A stretch of 64,000 nucleotides of DNA from JAJDIA01 sp031555145 (GCA_031555145.1 JAVBUR010000072.1:14845-78844); one strand, 5' to 3'. Counted from the first letter of the stretch, positions 43,888 to 52,738 are shown. Numbers and translations: made by a program. Notes: generated from the letters alone by a model not told the origin.

Positions 43888-45108
43888 TCATCCCCTTTTC
43901 CTCACCTTCTTCCTGATCCAGGAATAGTATCCCGTTATCGCAAAGACCCCTCCCAAAAATGAGACAAGGCAGGAAAGTATCCGCGTAGCCATCCCTCCCC
44001 ATGTCCCGACATGGACGGAGTAAATCCACCCCCTGATCTTGCCGGAGGAAGGCAGGTCTTTGTATAGTTGAACGTCGGTGATATAGCCCGTAGCCGGATC
44101 GAACGAATAGCGATCACTCCCCATCGTATTCCCATACCGGGCAGTAGAAACCGTCGCCGAACCATCCTGAACAGTAATCGAATTATAATCAGCATAACGC
44201 CTTTGAAGCCCGGATAGCACCTCAGCCCACTGCGTATAGTCCGTCCCTTTCTGTACCCTTTCGCCCTTGTCACCTCTGTCACCACGTCCTATCCCTTTCC
44301 CTTTTTCGCTTTGGGAAGGTTTCCCTCTTTCGCTTCTGTCACCTCCATCTTTTCCTCCCCGGCCTTTTTCCTCCGAATCCTTTCGAGGAGCAGCCGGTGC
44401 CGGAGCATGTGCCTGTATCTCCGTCGTCTCGACTCCGAATACAGTATAAAAAGCATCCTTATACCATCCAAACGACCAGGTCAATCCGGTTAATGTCAAT
44501 ACAAGCAGGAGAAGTGCCGTATAAAACCCACCCGACACATGCAGATCATAGAAGAAGCGGAACCAGCCCGCCTTCGTCCGTATCCTCAGCCGTACCTTCA
44601 ACACCTTCCAATTACGCGGAACCCAGATCACAATCCCACTGACAAGAATAACTGCCAGCACCAGGCTCGCATACCCCACAAGCGATTTTCCCCACGAAAA
44701 ACCACCATCCCTCTTGTACTCATCCAGCAGCCAACGATGCAACCGCATCATCTGCATAAAGAACCCCTGCCCATCATCCACCCCCATTATCTCACCCGTA
44801 TAAGGATCAATAAAAGCCGTCGCCTTCTTCCCCGGCAACACCACCTGCCACGTACGCTCAGGATCAGGAAAGACACGAAGCCCGTTCAACTGCACGGAAT
44901 CCGGAAGCTGCCGACGCGCCTCACGCATCAGATCAGCAGGCGGCAGCACTTCCCCTTTCACCTCCCTTACAAAGTAACGCGAAGGATAACACACCTCCAG
45001 CAACTCCTTCTCAAAAACCAAAACCGCCCCCGTCAGGCACACCACCGCAATGATCACCCCAAAAGGAATAGACAACCAAAGATGTATAGTAGCAAAGAAT
45101 TTCCTCAT
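43888..45108 (-). CDS. PepSY-associated membrane protein (XusC-like, probable siderophore reductase)
   Basis: This 406-residue PepSY_TM protein has an N-terminal helix (IHLWLSIPFGVIIAVVCLTGAVL), two PepSY-type segments, HRWLLDEYK and two further helices with conserved His. The last helix is followed by RKKVRKRG. A periplasmic low-complexity insertion of about 55 residues rich in Lys, Arg, Asp, Glu and Gly (around 235-290) is unusual. In Bacteroides XusC, such a protein acts with a TonB receptor and a DUF4374 lipoprotein in xenosiderophore use. It overlaps the esterase gene by 4 nt. Confidence 0.88.
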   Translation of the reverse strand: MRKFFATIHLWLSIPFGVIIAVVCLTGAVLVFEKELLEVCYPSRYFVREVKGEVLPPADLMREARRQLPDSVQLNGLRVFPDPERTWQVVLPGKKATAFIDPYTGEIMGVDDGQGFFMQMMRLHRWLLDEYKRDGGFSWGKSLVGYASLVLAVILVSGIVIWVPRNWKVLKVRLRIRTKAGWFRFFYDLHVSGGFYTALLLLVLTLTGLTWSFGWYKDAFYTVFGVETTEIQAHAPAPAAPRKDSEEKGRGGKDGGDRSERGKPSQSEKGKGIGRGDRGDKGERVQKGTDYTQWAEVLSGLQRRYADYNSITVQDGSATVSTARYGNTMGSDRYSFDPATGYITDVQLYKDLPSSGKIRGWIYSVHVGTWGGMATRILSCLVSFLGGVFAITGYYSWIRKKVRKRG

Positions 45109-45938
45109 TTTCCGAATAACTGTTTAATCCCATCATAAATACCCGGCACAGCAACCGTACCGTGATGCTCATTGGGAAATGATTGATGAAAGAAACGCAG
45201 GTTCACCGCCTGCGGCAATGTCTCCATAATAAGATGTCCTATTTTGTCCGGATAAATATCCCCCGTCCGGTCAGTCCGCTGTTGCGTCGCTATACCGATA
45301 TACAAACTCTTCCCCGCAAAATCCTTCCCCGCGACCAACACATCCGCATCCGCCGCCAACCGCCCCTGATCCCACCACAGACTCGGGTCAACAGCCAGAT
45401 AGACATCAAACAACTCCGTATCACGAAGAAACATATTCAACGTAAACAGCCCCCCATACGAATGCCCGATCAACATATTCACCCCATTCGTCCTATACGC
45501 CCCGTCAACCACAGCCCGAAGCTCCCCCGTCAGGAACCGTCCGAACCTCTCACCACCGCCCCCTTGCAGCACCGCCCCGGGAGCCACCTTCCCATCCCGT
45601 CCCGCAGCCGAAGCAGTAGGCGTCAGATCACGCGTCCGGTCCGTATTCAACACCCCCACAATAATACACGAAGGAAGATACCGCCCCCTGCCCGAAGCCA
45701 ACGTCCTACTCATACCCACCAACGAATGAAAGAAGGCATCCCCATCAAGCAAATAAACCACCGGATAAGCCCGTGTCGTATCCTGCCCGTAGCCATCAGG
45801 CAGATGTATCCAATAGCTTCGTTCTTCCTGCAAAACAGCGGAATACAACCTATATTCCCTGCCGATACAGATATCCTCCTGCCCCCGCATGGATAGCGGA
45901 AGCAGGAGGAATACCAATAAAACAGGTAGCTTACTCAT
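45105..45938 (-). CDS. Alpha/beta-hydrolase of the esterase-D family (possible siderophore esterase)
   Basis: A signal peptide (MSKLPVLLVFLLLPLSMRGQ) is followed by an esterase-D/Fes-like domain: YWIHLPDGYGQDTTRAYPVV, YLLDGDAFF, IIVGVLNTDRTRDLTP, nucleophile LIGHSYGGLF and a C-terminal His in NEHHGTV. The same fold includes IroE, BesA and Fes, which open the trilactone of enterobactin and bacillibactin. The ATG at 45953 would add MCWQV with no benefit, so 45938 is chosen. Its place between the DUF4374 and PepSY genes of an iron operon supports a siderophore substrate, but that is inference. Confidence 0.85.
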   Translation of the reverse strand: MSKLPVLLVFLLLPLSMRGQEDICIGREYRLYSAVLQEERSYWIHLPDGYGQDTTRAYPVVYLLDGDAFFHSLVGMSRTLASGRGRYLPSCIIVGVLNTDRTRDLTPTASAAGRDGKVAPGAVLQGGGGERFGRFLTGELRAVVDGAYRTNGVNMLIGHSYGGLFTLNMFLRDTELFDVYLAVDPSLWWDQGRLAADADVLVAGKDFAGKSLYIGIATQQRTDRTGDIYPDKIGHLIMETLPQAVNLRFFHQSFPNEHHGTVAVPGIYDGIKQLFGK

Positions 45939-45975
45939 TACTTGCCAACACATTACGCATAATTACCAAGCATGA

Positions 45976-47364
45976 TCACTCACCCTGAGCAGCAGTTAGT
46001 TTTCCTACACCACTGATCTGTTCGGATTCAACCGTAATACCCTTTGTAGCCGTAGCCGTCTTCGGATCGATCCGGTAGATAACCGGCTGACTGCCGTCTG
46101 TAGTTGTCACAGGCATATAAGCAATACCATCTTTAGAGTATGGGGTATTTCCAAAACCGGAGATCACACTTGCGGCAGGCATCCCCGTCACATACGTCAG
46201 CTTCTTGTCACTCCCCTTATACACCGCCAGCGCCGAAGCCACAAACCCCGTCTCCGTCAGCGGACGATCATACATCAACAACAGAAAATAATCATCCGCA
46301 ATAGGCCAGCAACGCAGGAACGACTTACCCCCTGTCTGCTCTTCCAGATTACAATAATAGTCCGTATCAAAAACCTCTGTCCCCGCCTTGATACGCACCA
46401 CACCCGCAGGCAGCGTTGTCTTTTGCACATCCGTAGTCATCGTCTTCGCATAACTCGGCGAGAACACATAAATATCCCCATTACCGGCCGCCCAGACCGT
46501 CTGGTAATACTGCGACTTATAACGCCCGCAAGCATAACTGATCTTATCCGTCCGGATCAACTTCGGATGCTCAAACTTCTCATTCGCATAGATCGCCACC
46601 CAAGCCTCATCTGGATACTGCGTCCACTGCAACTCCCCCTTCTCGTAAGCGCTGCTGGCGCTACCTCCCGATTCAGTCTTCACCAACTCCGGATACTTCA
46701 CATACTTACCCCCGTCAGCCTTCACGCCATACTTACTCAACCCCATCGGAACCGGAGCCGAATAAATCTTACTGTTGGATTCCAGAATACCTGCCAATGT
46801 AACATACTCGCCATTGCCCAAATAATTTTCAGACATAAGTACATTACCGTTCGTCGTAAACGTCTCCTTCTTCACATCCAGGTAAGAAAGCAGGAATCCC
46901 TCCGGCAAATAACCGTTCGCATCCGCATACTGCTCACCCAAACTACCCGTCGAAGCCGTAATAATATAATCCCCATAAATACCATACGTCGTATATCGCT
47001 TAATCTCATACGTATTATCACGCTCCTCAACCTTACCCTGCGCATTCAGCACATAGGAAGAAGTCACCCCCGCATTTCCCTGATTATACACCAACCGGTA
47101 CAAATACTGATCCTTGTAGAAAACCCATTGCGAACTACTCTCCGTAGTAAGCCCATTATTTTTAGCCGAAACCTTACCGGTCCCCAACGTATCAGCCGTC
47201 AGCAGATAATTCGCATCCCCCACAGCCGCCGCAATCACATAACTCGATTGGCTCTCCACCTCCGGAGTAGGAGGCGCCGGAGTCGGATCATCATCACAGG
47301 AAGTAAACACACACCCGGCCAACATAGCCGCAGCCAGGCCAGTCAATACAAAACTCTTTTTCAT
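45976..47364 (-). CDS. DUF4374-family surface lipoprotein (XusB-like)
   Basis: A lipoprotein signal (AAAMLAGCVFTSC; the second Cys near 23, before DDDPTPAPPTPE, is the more likely lipid site) is followed by a beta-propeller-like domain with repeated aromatic segments (SYVIAAAVGDANYLLTAD, QYLYRLVYNQGNAG, AVWAAGNGD-type block). In Bacteroides thetaiotaomicron the DUF4374 protein XusB captures ferric catecholate siderophores at the cell surface. It lies directly after the TonB receptor gene, as in xusABC. Confidence 0.9.
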   Translation of the reverse strand: MKKSFVLTGLAAAMLAGCVFTSCDDDPTPAPPTPEVESQSSYVIAAAVGDANYLLTADTLGTGKVSAKNNGLTTESSSQWVFYKDQYLYRLVYNQGNAGVTSSYVLNAQGKVEERDNTYEIKRYTTYGIYGDYIITASTGSLGEQYADANGYLPEGFLLSYLDVKKETFTTNGNVLMSENYLGNGEYVTLAGILESNSKIYSAPVPMGLSKYGVKADGGKYVKYPELVKTESGGSASSAYEKGELQWTQYPDEAWVAIYANEKFEHPKLIRTDKISYACGRYKSQYYQTVWAAGNGDIYVFSPSYAKTMTTDVQKTTLPAGVVRIKAGTEVFDTDYYCNLEEQTGGKSFLRCWPIADDYFLLLMYDRPLTETGFVASALAVYKGSDKKLTYVTGMPAASVISGFGNTPYSKDGIAYMPVTTTDGSQPVIYRIDPKTATATKGITVESEQISGVGKLTAAQGE

Positions 47365-47415
47365 GTTGTTTTAATTAGTTTTTGAATCAAAAAATAAAAG
47401 AATATACTGTTTGTC

Positions 47416-49797
47416 TCAATGGCCGAAATACACCCTCACCTTTCCGTAAAAGGCGCGTCCGGCTTTTTGCAGACTAAAATTGTCATACAGTTTTTCGTTC
47501 GTGAAGTTCCGGCATTCGAACGAGAGGTTATAACGCCCATTCCGTATCCCGTATGAAAGCGTCAGATTATGGAAGAACTGTGTCGGCACCACAAACTCCG
47601 ACTCACTCCCCACCGCCTCCGAATAAAGCGGAAAATTGTGCATATACAAATTATCATACGCAACCGTCAGCAAATTCCCCTTCCGTCCCAGATCGCGCCA
47701 ATAAAACGTCAGATCCGAGTTCGCAAACCGGTAAGGCAAATTCGGCATCCGCGCCCCATACGTCAGACTCTGCTGACCGCTCCCACTACTAACCGTCCTC
47801 ACATTATCGCGCACATCCATCTGCGTATAATTCCCCCCAATACTCACCCAGCCATTAAAACCATACCGCGCCGCAAGCGTATAACCCTTTGTCAGCACAC
47901 GCCCATGATTCACATACGTCGCCCCATATTTCCCGCCACCCAAACTGGATATATTACGCTGGATATAATCTTTCGTATTACGATAGATCACCCCACCTTC
48001 CAAATAGACAGAATGCTTGCCAAACTCCTCATTGAAACTGAGGTTCAGATTCACATTATCACTATTCTCAGGCCTCAGGGCAATCTCACCCGTCTCAAGA
48101 TCCTCGTCGCCAAACATCTCCTCGTTGGTAGGTAACCGATAAGCCTTTTCGTACGACAACTTAGCCTGCAAACCCCGCAACACAAAGTAAGTACCCGCCG
48201 CCCCATAACCAGTCGCACTAAGCGAGTTCGTCGTACGCACATACGCATCCTGCGCTGTAGTCTTCGCCACCGGCCCCGCAATAAACTGATGATAATACTT
48301 CCCGAACACCGAAGCATTCCAATGCTCCGAAGGCATCAACCGGTACGAAAGCCCGCTGATATTCTTACGCGTCTCCTTCGCAATAGCATTCGCCCCCGAA
48401 CCCGACTCCAACAACGACTCGCTAGAACGGCGAAAATCATTCAGCACATGATTAAACGTAAACGTATGCACCTCACTCAACCGGTAATTAGCCGTAAAAG
48501 TCCCATTCCAGTTATCATTATCCGAACGCGTATGCTGATACGACTGCTCCCCCGGCAACCGCAGGAGACGCATCTCACCCCGCCAGTTATACTCATACGA
48601 CGAAGTATCCACATTGTTCGTACTATTCTTGTTATAATTCGCCGTCAACGCCACATCCAACCCCTTCGTAAACAAATCCCGCTTACTATACTCCAACGAC
48701 GGCATCAGCGAATACCCTTCCCGGTATTTGGCACCGAACACAATCTCCTGCCGCACCCCCGTCTGAATATCCTTATACATCCGCGAATACATAAACCCAA
48801 CCATCAACCGGTCTGCCCACTTCTTCTCCACCACACCAATCTTCCCCACAACCGCCTCATTGTGATACGTATCATGAAACCGCCGCACATGTTCAATCTT
48901 CTTCTTATTGATCGACCCCGTCTCAAAATCCTTCACCGGCGTATCCACATAATAATCATTATCCGAATAATTCTGAAACGCATTCACCTCATACGTAAAA
49001 CCACTCTGAAACGTCTGCCCGAAGTTCACATACCCCCTGTGCGTATTAAACGACCCATACGAATAAGAAGCATCCACAAACCACCTCTTCCTGTTCTTCT
49101 TCGTGATAATATTGATCACCCCACCAATCGCATCCGTCCCGAACCCAACAGGTACCACCCCCTTATACACCTCAATACGTTCAGCATAATTAACCGGAAT
49201 ATTGTTCAAGCTGAATGAACTGCCTACCCCTTCCTGCGGCACACCATCGATGAATATTTTGATATGCTTCCCACTAAACCCATCCATCATGAGTTGCATG
49301 TCCGAACCTACCCCACCCGACTCACGAAGCTTTATCCCTGGCGCCTGTGCCAACGCCTCACTCAGGCTCTGTGTAGAGTTCTGCAAACTCTTCGTATCAA
49401 TAGCCACCGCATTGAACGCCGACCGCTTCAACCGGCTTACGCCGTTGGAAACCACGACAATTTCGTCCAGTTCCATTGATTGAGGGCTTATTGTTACGTT
49501 CAGTTTTCCTCTCTCACTCGCAACCAACTTCACCGGTCGCTCTTCCGTTTTATAACCCACCGCAGACACCACCAAAGTGTAATTACCCGCAGGCGCTTCC
49601 AGGTGATACAAACCATCCTGATCAGTCATTCCGCCGTAGGTTGTCCCTTTCAGATAGACAGTGGCAAAATCCACTATTTCTTTCTCTGTCGATAGAATCC
49701 GGCCTGAAATCATTGCGCTACGGTCTTGTGCCAGAGCACTGATAGAAAAGAATAACAAGCTAACAGTCAGGCATGTATTATATAAAATTGCTTTCAA
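47416..49797 (-). CDS. TonB-dependent siderophore receptor (XusA-like)
   Basis: A signal peptide ending SALAQ is followed by a CarboxypepD_reg-like domain (ISGRILSTEKEIVDFATVYL), a plug (LSEALAQAPGIKLRESGGVG, IDGVPQEGVGSSFSLNNIP, EVYKGVVPVGFGTDAIGGVI) and a 22-strand-type barrel ending FYGKVRVYFGH. This matches FepA/XusA-like receptors. It begins the iron operon (receptor, DUF4374, esterase, PepSY). GAACTTTG on the minus strand at 49831-49838 is a one-mismatch -7 box. No obvious Fur box was recognised in the 262-bp upstream region. Confidence 0.92.
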   Translation of the reverse strand: MKAILYNTCLTVSLLFFSISALAQDRSAMISGRILSTEKEIVDFATVYLKGTTYGGMTDQDGLYHLEAPAGNYTLVVSAVGYKTEERPVKLVASERGKLNVTISPQSMELDEIVVVSNGVSRLKRSAFNAVAIDTKSLQNSTQSLSEALAQAPGIKLRESGGVGSDMQLMMDGFSGKHIKIFIDGVPQEGVGSSFSLNNIPVNYAERIEVYKGVVPVGFGTDAIGGVINIITKKNRKRWFVDASYSYGSFNTHRGYVNFGQTFQSGFTYEVNAFQNYSDNDYYVDTPVKDFETGSINKKKIEHVRRFHDTYHNEAVVGKIGVVEKKWADRLMVGFMYSRMYKDIQTGVRQEIVFGAKYREGYSLMPSLEYSKRDLFTKGLDVALTANYNKNSTNNVDTSSYEYNWRGEMRLLRLPGEQSYQHTRSDNDNWNGTFTANYRLSEVHTFTFNHVLNDFRRSSESLLESGSGANAIAKETRKNISGLSYRLMPSEHWNASVFGKYYHQFIAGPVAKTTAQDAYVRTTNSLSATGYGAAGTYFVLRGLQAKLSYEKAYRLPTNEEMFGDEDLETGEIALRPENSDNVNLNLSFNEEFGKHSVYLEGGVIYRNTKDYIQRNISSLGGGKYGATYVNHGRVLTKGYTLAARYGFNGWVSIGGNYTQMDVRDNVRTVSSGSGQQSLTYGARMPNLPYRFANSDLTFYWRDLGRKGNLLTVAYDNLYMHNFPLYSEAVGSESEFVVPTQFFHNLTLSYGIRNGRYNLSFECRNFTNEKLYDNFSLQKAGRAFYGKVRVYFGH

Positions 49798-50059
49798 AGT
49801 ATACCTATTTTTTTGTATTTAAAGACGTTGCAAAGTTCCCCATAAACACAAAACCCATCAATCGCCATGTGTAGGTAAAATAAGGGATGTAAAATAGCTG
49901 ATTGTAGGTAAAATACGTTACTTGCAACCTTTACCCGGAGCAATGCTAAAGTTCTCAAATGCTACATTATGTCCGGCAAAGAGTGAGTCACAATCAAATT
50001 AAAAGATACATTTGTAAATAAAAAACCGGATAGATCAAAAGACTAAACACATATACAAT
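49798..50059. promoter_or_regulatory. Divergent promoter region: iron operon (minus) and DUF3788 gene (plus)
   Basis: It contains GAACTTTG (minus, 49831-49838) for the receptor operon and TACATTTG (plus, 50007-50014) for the DUF3788 gene. Two GTAGGTAAAATA copies (49871-49882 and 49903-49914) form a 32-bp-spaced direct repeat and could be an operator. No gene is seen. Confidence 0.45.
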
Positions 50060-50476
50060 ATGGAACCACTAGCATTAAAAGACAAAGACGTATTTCCATC
50101 GACCGAAGTACTACAGAAAGCACTGGGCACAAGCTACACCGCCTTCGAAACCCTGGAAAAGGGACTGGCCGCAATAGACATCACACCGGAATGGAACTAC
50201 TACCGCGACGGCGCCTGCTGGCTCTGCAAAATGCCTTACAAGAAAAAGAACCTCGGCTGGATCTCCGTCTTCGACAACTACTTCTACGTCACCTGCTACT
50301 TCACCGAAAAACACCTCGATGCCATCGCCCAACTCAATATCTCCGACAGCACCAGAGCCGCATTCCTCCAAGCCAAACCCGCAGGCAAACTAATCCCCAT
50401 GACCATCACCATCAACAGCAGCGAACTGCCGGAGGATGTAACACAGATGCTTGTGTTCAAAAAAGGGTTGAAGTAA
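50060..50476 (+). CDS. DUF3788-family protein
   Basis: This 138-residue soluble protein has the family motifs WNYYRDGACWLCKMPYKKKN, LGWISVFDNYFYVTCYFTEK and the closing LPEDVTQMLVFKKGLK. DUF3788 proteins are small and uncharacterised, and often sit beside AraC-GyrI regulators as here (convergent with the next gene). A fold like the GyrI/SbmC small-molecule-binding domain has been considered for such proteins, but nothing in the sequence proves it. Confidence 0.8.
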   Translation: MEPLALKDKDVFPSTEVLQKALGTSYTAFETLEKGLAAIDITPEWNYYRDGACWLCKMPYKKKNLGWISVFDNYFYVTCYFTEKHLDAIAQLNISDSTRAAFLQAKPAGKLIPMTITINSSELPEDVTQMLVFKKGLK

Positions 50477-50528
50477 AGCCGGAATTCTCATCCGACTTTA
50501 AAATACATCCTTTACTGCGAAGGCGGTT

Positions 50529-51473
50529 TTACAACGGCTTCACCGGAATGCAGATATCAACGATAAATTTGTGTTCGGGATGTTCGTTGTAATTGTTGTG
50601 ATAGTATTCGTAAGTAGGGCTGTCGGCAGGTTGGTAGCCACTTTCGGTCAACCAGGAACACATTGTATTCCATGCCAGTTCAAACTCTGTTTCTTTAAGT
50701 TCGAAGCGTCCGACTGCATATTTGCCGGCAGGAATGGTTGATTTACCGATTTCTCCTTCAACCTTCACTTCGCCTTTCACAATAATACTTGCATCCTGAC
50801 GTACCTTTTCAATCGTGGTGATCGCGGGATCGTCGCGGTAAACTGTTACCGTTTTGGTTTCAGATGTGACAAGTCCGCGAGGAGCAGCCCAACGGAACAG
50901 TTTCTCATACGCCTGTCCAATCATATTGAATGCACCTGTATGGCGGCAATAAATCAGGTTTAACTCAGGCATCTGTTTGATTTCAATTTTCGTTTCCATA
51001 ATAATTAACTGATTAAATTCGACACTGCAAAGTTGAGCATTTACCTGTTGCGGGTGTTTACCGATCTTGCTGACTGCTTTGCAATTCTTGCCATATCTGA
51101 TGCCATTCTTTATATAGATCGCTTTCTCCTGTTTCCGGTATTCTTTGGCGGTTGTCTGAAAATAGGCACGAAATGAACGACTGAACAATGACAGGCTGCC
51201 AAAGCCACAGGTGTAAGCAATTTCACTGATCGACATGCGTTCATCGTTTTGCAAAAATATGGCGGCTTTTTCCAACCGTATCCGCAATACGTAACTATTC
51301 GGCGTTTCACCTGTTAACAGGGTAAATATACGGTGGAAATGAAATTGTGAGAAATGGGCGACTTCGGCTAAGGTGTATAGGTTCAAAGGTTGTTCAACAT
51401 GCTTTTCAATGTAGTCCATCACCTTGTTGATGCGTGCGATGTATTCTTCCCTGCTGGCTTCTTTGCTGATCAT
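50529..51473 (-). CDS. AraC-family regulator with C-terminal GyrI-like ligand-binding domain
   Basis: The HTH pair is N-terminal (QPLNLYTLAEVAHFSQFHFH, SISEIAYTCGFGSLSLFSRS), followed by a GyrI-like domain (IKQMPELNLIYCRHTGAFN, TIPAGKYAVGRFELKETEFE and the terminal HPEHKFIVDICIPVK). This order is that of Rob/BltR-like regulators that bind hydrophobic cations or drugs. TACCTTTG on the minus strand at 51495-51502 is a good -7 box. It is convergent with the DUF3788 gene. Confidence 0.92.
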   Translation of the reverse strand: MISKEASREEYIARINKVMDYIEKHVEQPLNLYTLAEVAHFSQFHFHRIFTLLTGETPNSYVLRIRLEKAAIFLQNDERMSISEIAYTCGFGSLSLFSRSFRAYFQTTAKEYRKQEKAIYIKNGIRYGKNCKAVSKIGKHPQQVNAQLCSVEFNQLIIMETKIEIKQMPELNLIYCRHTGAFNMIGQAYEKLFRWAAPRGLVTSETKTVTVYRDDPAITTIEKVRQDASIIVKGEVKVEGEIGKSTIPAGKYAVGRFELKETEFELAWNTMCSWLTESGYQPADSPTYEYYHNNYNEHPEHKFIVDICIPVKPL

Positions 51474-51542
51474 ATATCATGGATAAATAAACAACAAAGG
51501 TACGGAAAGCTTCCCGTTCTGTTTTTACGGATCTTGCGGTTT

Positions 51543-51764
51543 TTACTCTATTCTTCCCATTCTTAATTCAGCTTTCAGAATCTCATAAACATAGGCCGAA
51601 CTTTCGATGTACAATCCGGTTGCTTCGTCCGAGAGCTTTTCAAATGTCTCGGAATTGTAGAACAGGCTGATAGCCGCAGGCATGTCTATATCATTATCCT
51701 CCATCAGATAGGTAATGATATCCTTCGTTATGCCTTCTATAAGATACTGCATCCTTTTGTTCAT
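51543..51764 (-). CDS. Small DUF3791-like helical protein of the DUF3990 module
   Basis: This 73-residue acidic, helical protein (MQYLIEGITKDIITYLMEDN, LFYNSETFEKLSDEATGLYI, YVYEILKAEL) has no signal peptide. It overlaps the DUF3990 gene by 4 nt, so it is translationally coupled to it. Small proteins of this kind repeatedly accompany DUF3990 genes. It may be an antitoxin, an accessory or a target-recognition subunit. The family label is tentative. Confidence 0.7.
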   Translation of the reverse strand: MNKRMQYLIEGITKDIITYLMEDNDIDMPAAISLFYNSETFEKLSDEATGLYIESSAYVYEILKAELRMGRIE

Positions 51765-52237
51765 ATTGCTGTAAGATATGCCGCAGCTTTCTGCGAGTGA
51801 AAGAAATATTGGGAAGATATCTTTTTGTATCTAAGTCCGTTTACCAGTGTTGGCAGGTCAATGATGCCATCGTCGAAGTTACGGAATAGAGTAGCGATCG
51901 CATCGTCGGCGACCGGTCCGATCACAATATCATATTCGTGGACAGGATGTATCTGTGTCCGGTTACGGTTATTCATCACAAATAGCGCCCACTCTTCATT
52001 GGGCTCGTCGAAGCGCTTGATTGATAGTGCAGGGTCATTAGATGCGGCAGTCTCGTCGAACTCGAAAGCGGTGACAACAGGTACTCCGCCATAAATAGAG
52101 GCAGTGCGTTTAGCCATTAATACGGCTTGCTCCTCTATTTCGGTCAGATAGAAACCACATCCGAAATCTTTATAAGGCTTACACCGGGCAAAGTCGATCG
52201 TTTCGATGGCTGTATTGGATCCGTGAAACAATTTCAT
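51761..52237 (-). CDS. DUF3990 protein, ADP-ribosyltransferase-like (putative toxin)
   Basis: This 158-residue protein starts MKLFHGSN and continues FGCGFYLTE and NEEWALFVMNNR. His5, Tyr30 and Glu81/82 are placed as in the H-Y-E class of ADP-ribosyltransferases (PARP-like and related NAD-using toxins). DUF3990 is, from family knowledge, related to that superfamily. Overlaps of 4 nt on both sides tie it to an XRE regulator upstream and a small helical protein downstream. The layout resembles NAD-targeting toxin-antitoxin loci such as Xre-RES. Toxic activity has not been shown from this sequence. Confidence 0.8.
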   Translation of the reverse strand: MKLFHGSNTAIETIDFARCKPYKDFGCGFYLTEIEEQAVLMAKRTASIYGGVPVVTAFEFDETAASNDPALSIKRFDEPNEEWALFVMNNRNRTQIHPVHEYDIVIGPVADDAIATLFRNFDDGIIDLPTLVNGLRYKKISSQYFFHSQKAAAYLTAI

Positions 52238-52662
52238 CGTATCCCTCCTCCCTGGTTATAACAAATACGTGCCAGATCCTGTACACTATCTTCGAACGAC
52301 AACAGGTGCTCTGCCTCGTAATGTTCTGTCAGAAAATCCAGCCCTTTGTATCTGTTGAGATAATTGCTGGCCTCCCTTACCGTCAGATTGTAGGTCTTGG
52401 CAAATTCGTTAATTGCGGCTACCGTATAACCGATAACACGCTTGTCAATATTGGGTGAACCGGCCAATTTGACAGTGGCAGATAATCCCAATGCATCCAG
52501 TACCTTCGTGACGGTTTTTATGGTCAGCCCTTTCCCGCTCTCTATTTTTGAGATTTGGGCTTTGCCCACACCTACTTTTGCTCCGAGCTCTTCCTGTGTC
52601 ATTCCACGGCGGATTCTCTCGTCACGGATCAATGTGCTTATATTGTCAATATGAGTATTCAT
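52234..52662 (-). CDS. XRE-family HTH regulator with DUF3791-like C-terminus (putative antitoxin)
   Basis: An XRE helix-turn-helix (MTQEELGAKVGVGKAQISKI) occupies about residues 20-60. The C-terminal helical tail (INEFAKTYNLTVREASNYLN, YEAEHLLSFEDSV) resembles DUF3791 and may contact the DUF3990 protein. The frame is open to 52698, but a minus-strand -7 box TACTTTTG at 52676-52683 lies within that extension. The ATG at 52662 (MNTHIDNISTLI) is therefore the start, with a leader of about 7 nt. A perfect inverted repeat adjoins the -7 box, as expected for autoregulation. Confidence 0.85.
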   Translation of the reverse strand: MNTHIDNISTLIRDERIRRGMTQEELGAKVGVGKAQISKIESGKGLTIKTVTKVLDALGLSATVKLAGSPNIDKRVIGYTVAAINEFAKTYNLTVREASNYLNRYKGLDFLTEHYEAEHLLSFEDSVQDLARICYNQGGGIR

Positions 52663-52675
52663 AGCTTCTTTTGGG

Positions 52676-52683
52676 CAAAAGTA
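52676..52683 (-). promoter_or_regulatory. -7 box of the XRE/DUF3990 module
   Basis: TACTTTTG on the minus strand; it sets the XRE start at 52662. Confidence 0.5.
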
Positions 52684-52685
52684 AA

Positions 52686-52713
52686 CAAAAGTTTCCAATT
52701 TAGGAAACTTTTG
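52686..52713. promoter_or_regulatory. Inverted-repeat operator of the XRE/DUF3990 module
   Basis: CAAAAGTTTCC (52686-52696) and GGAAACTTTTG (52703-52713) are perfect 11-bp arms around a 6-bp A+T centre. The site lies directly upstream of the -7 box and covers the -33 region. A dimeric XRE protein bound there would block transcription of the module. Confidence 0.65.
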
Positions 52714-52738
52714 ATGCTAATTTAAGCTTAAATATCAA

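Noticed and set aside
46423..49218. Long plus-strand open frames (about 320 and 309 codons) opposite the DUF4374 and TonB receptor genes
   Set aside because: Their Ile/Arg/His-rich translations are mirror images of the codon use in the genuine minus-strand genes.
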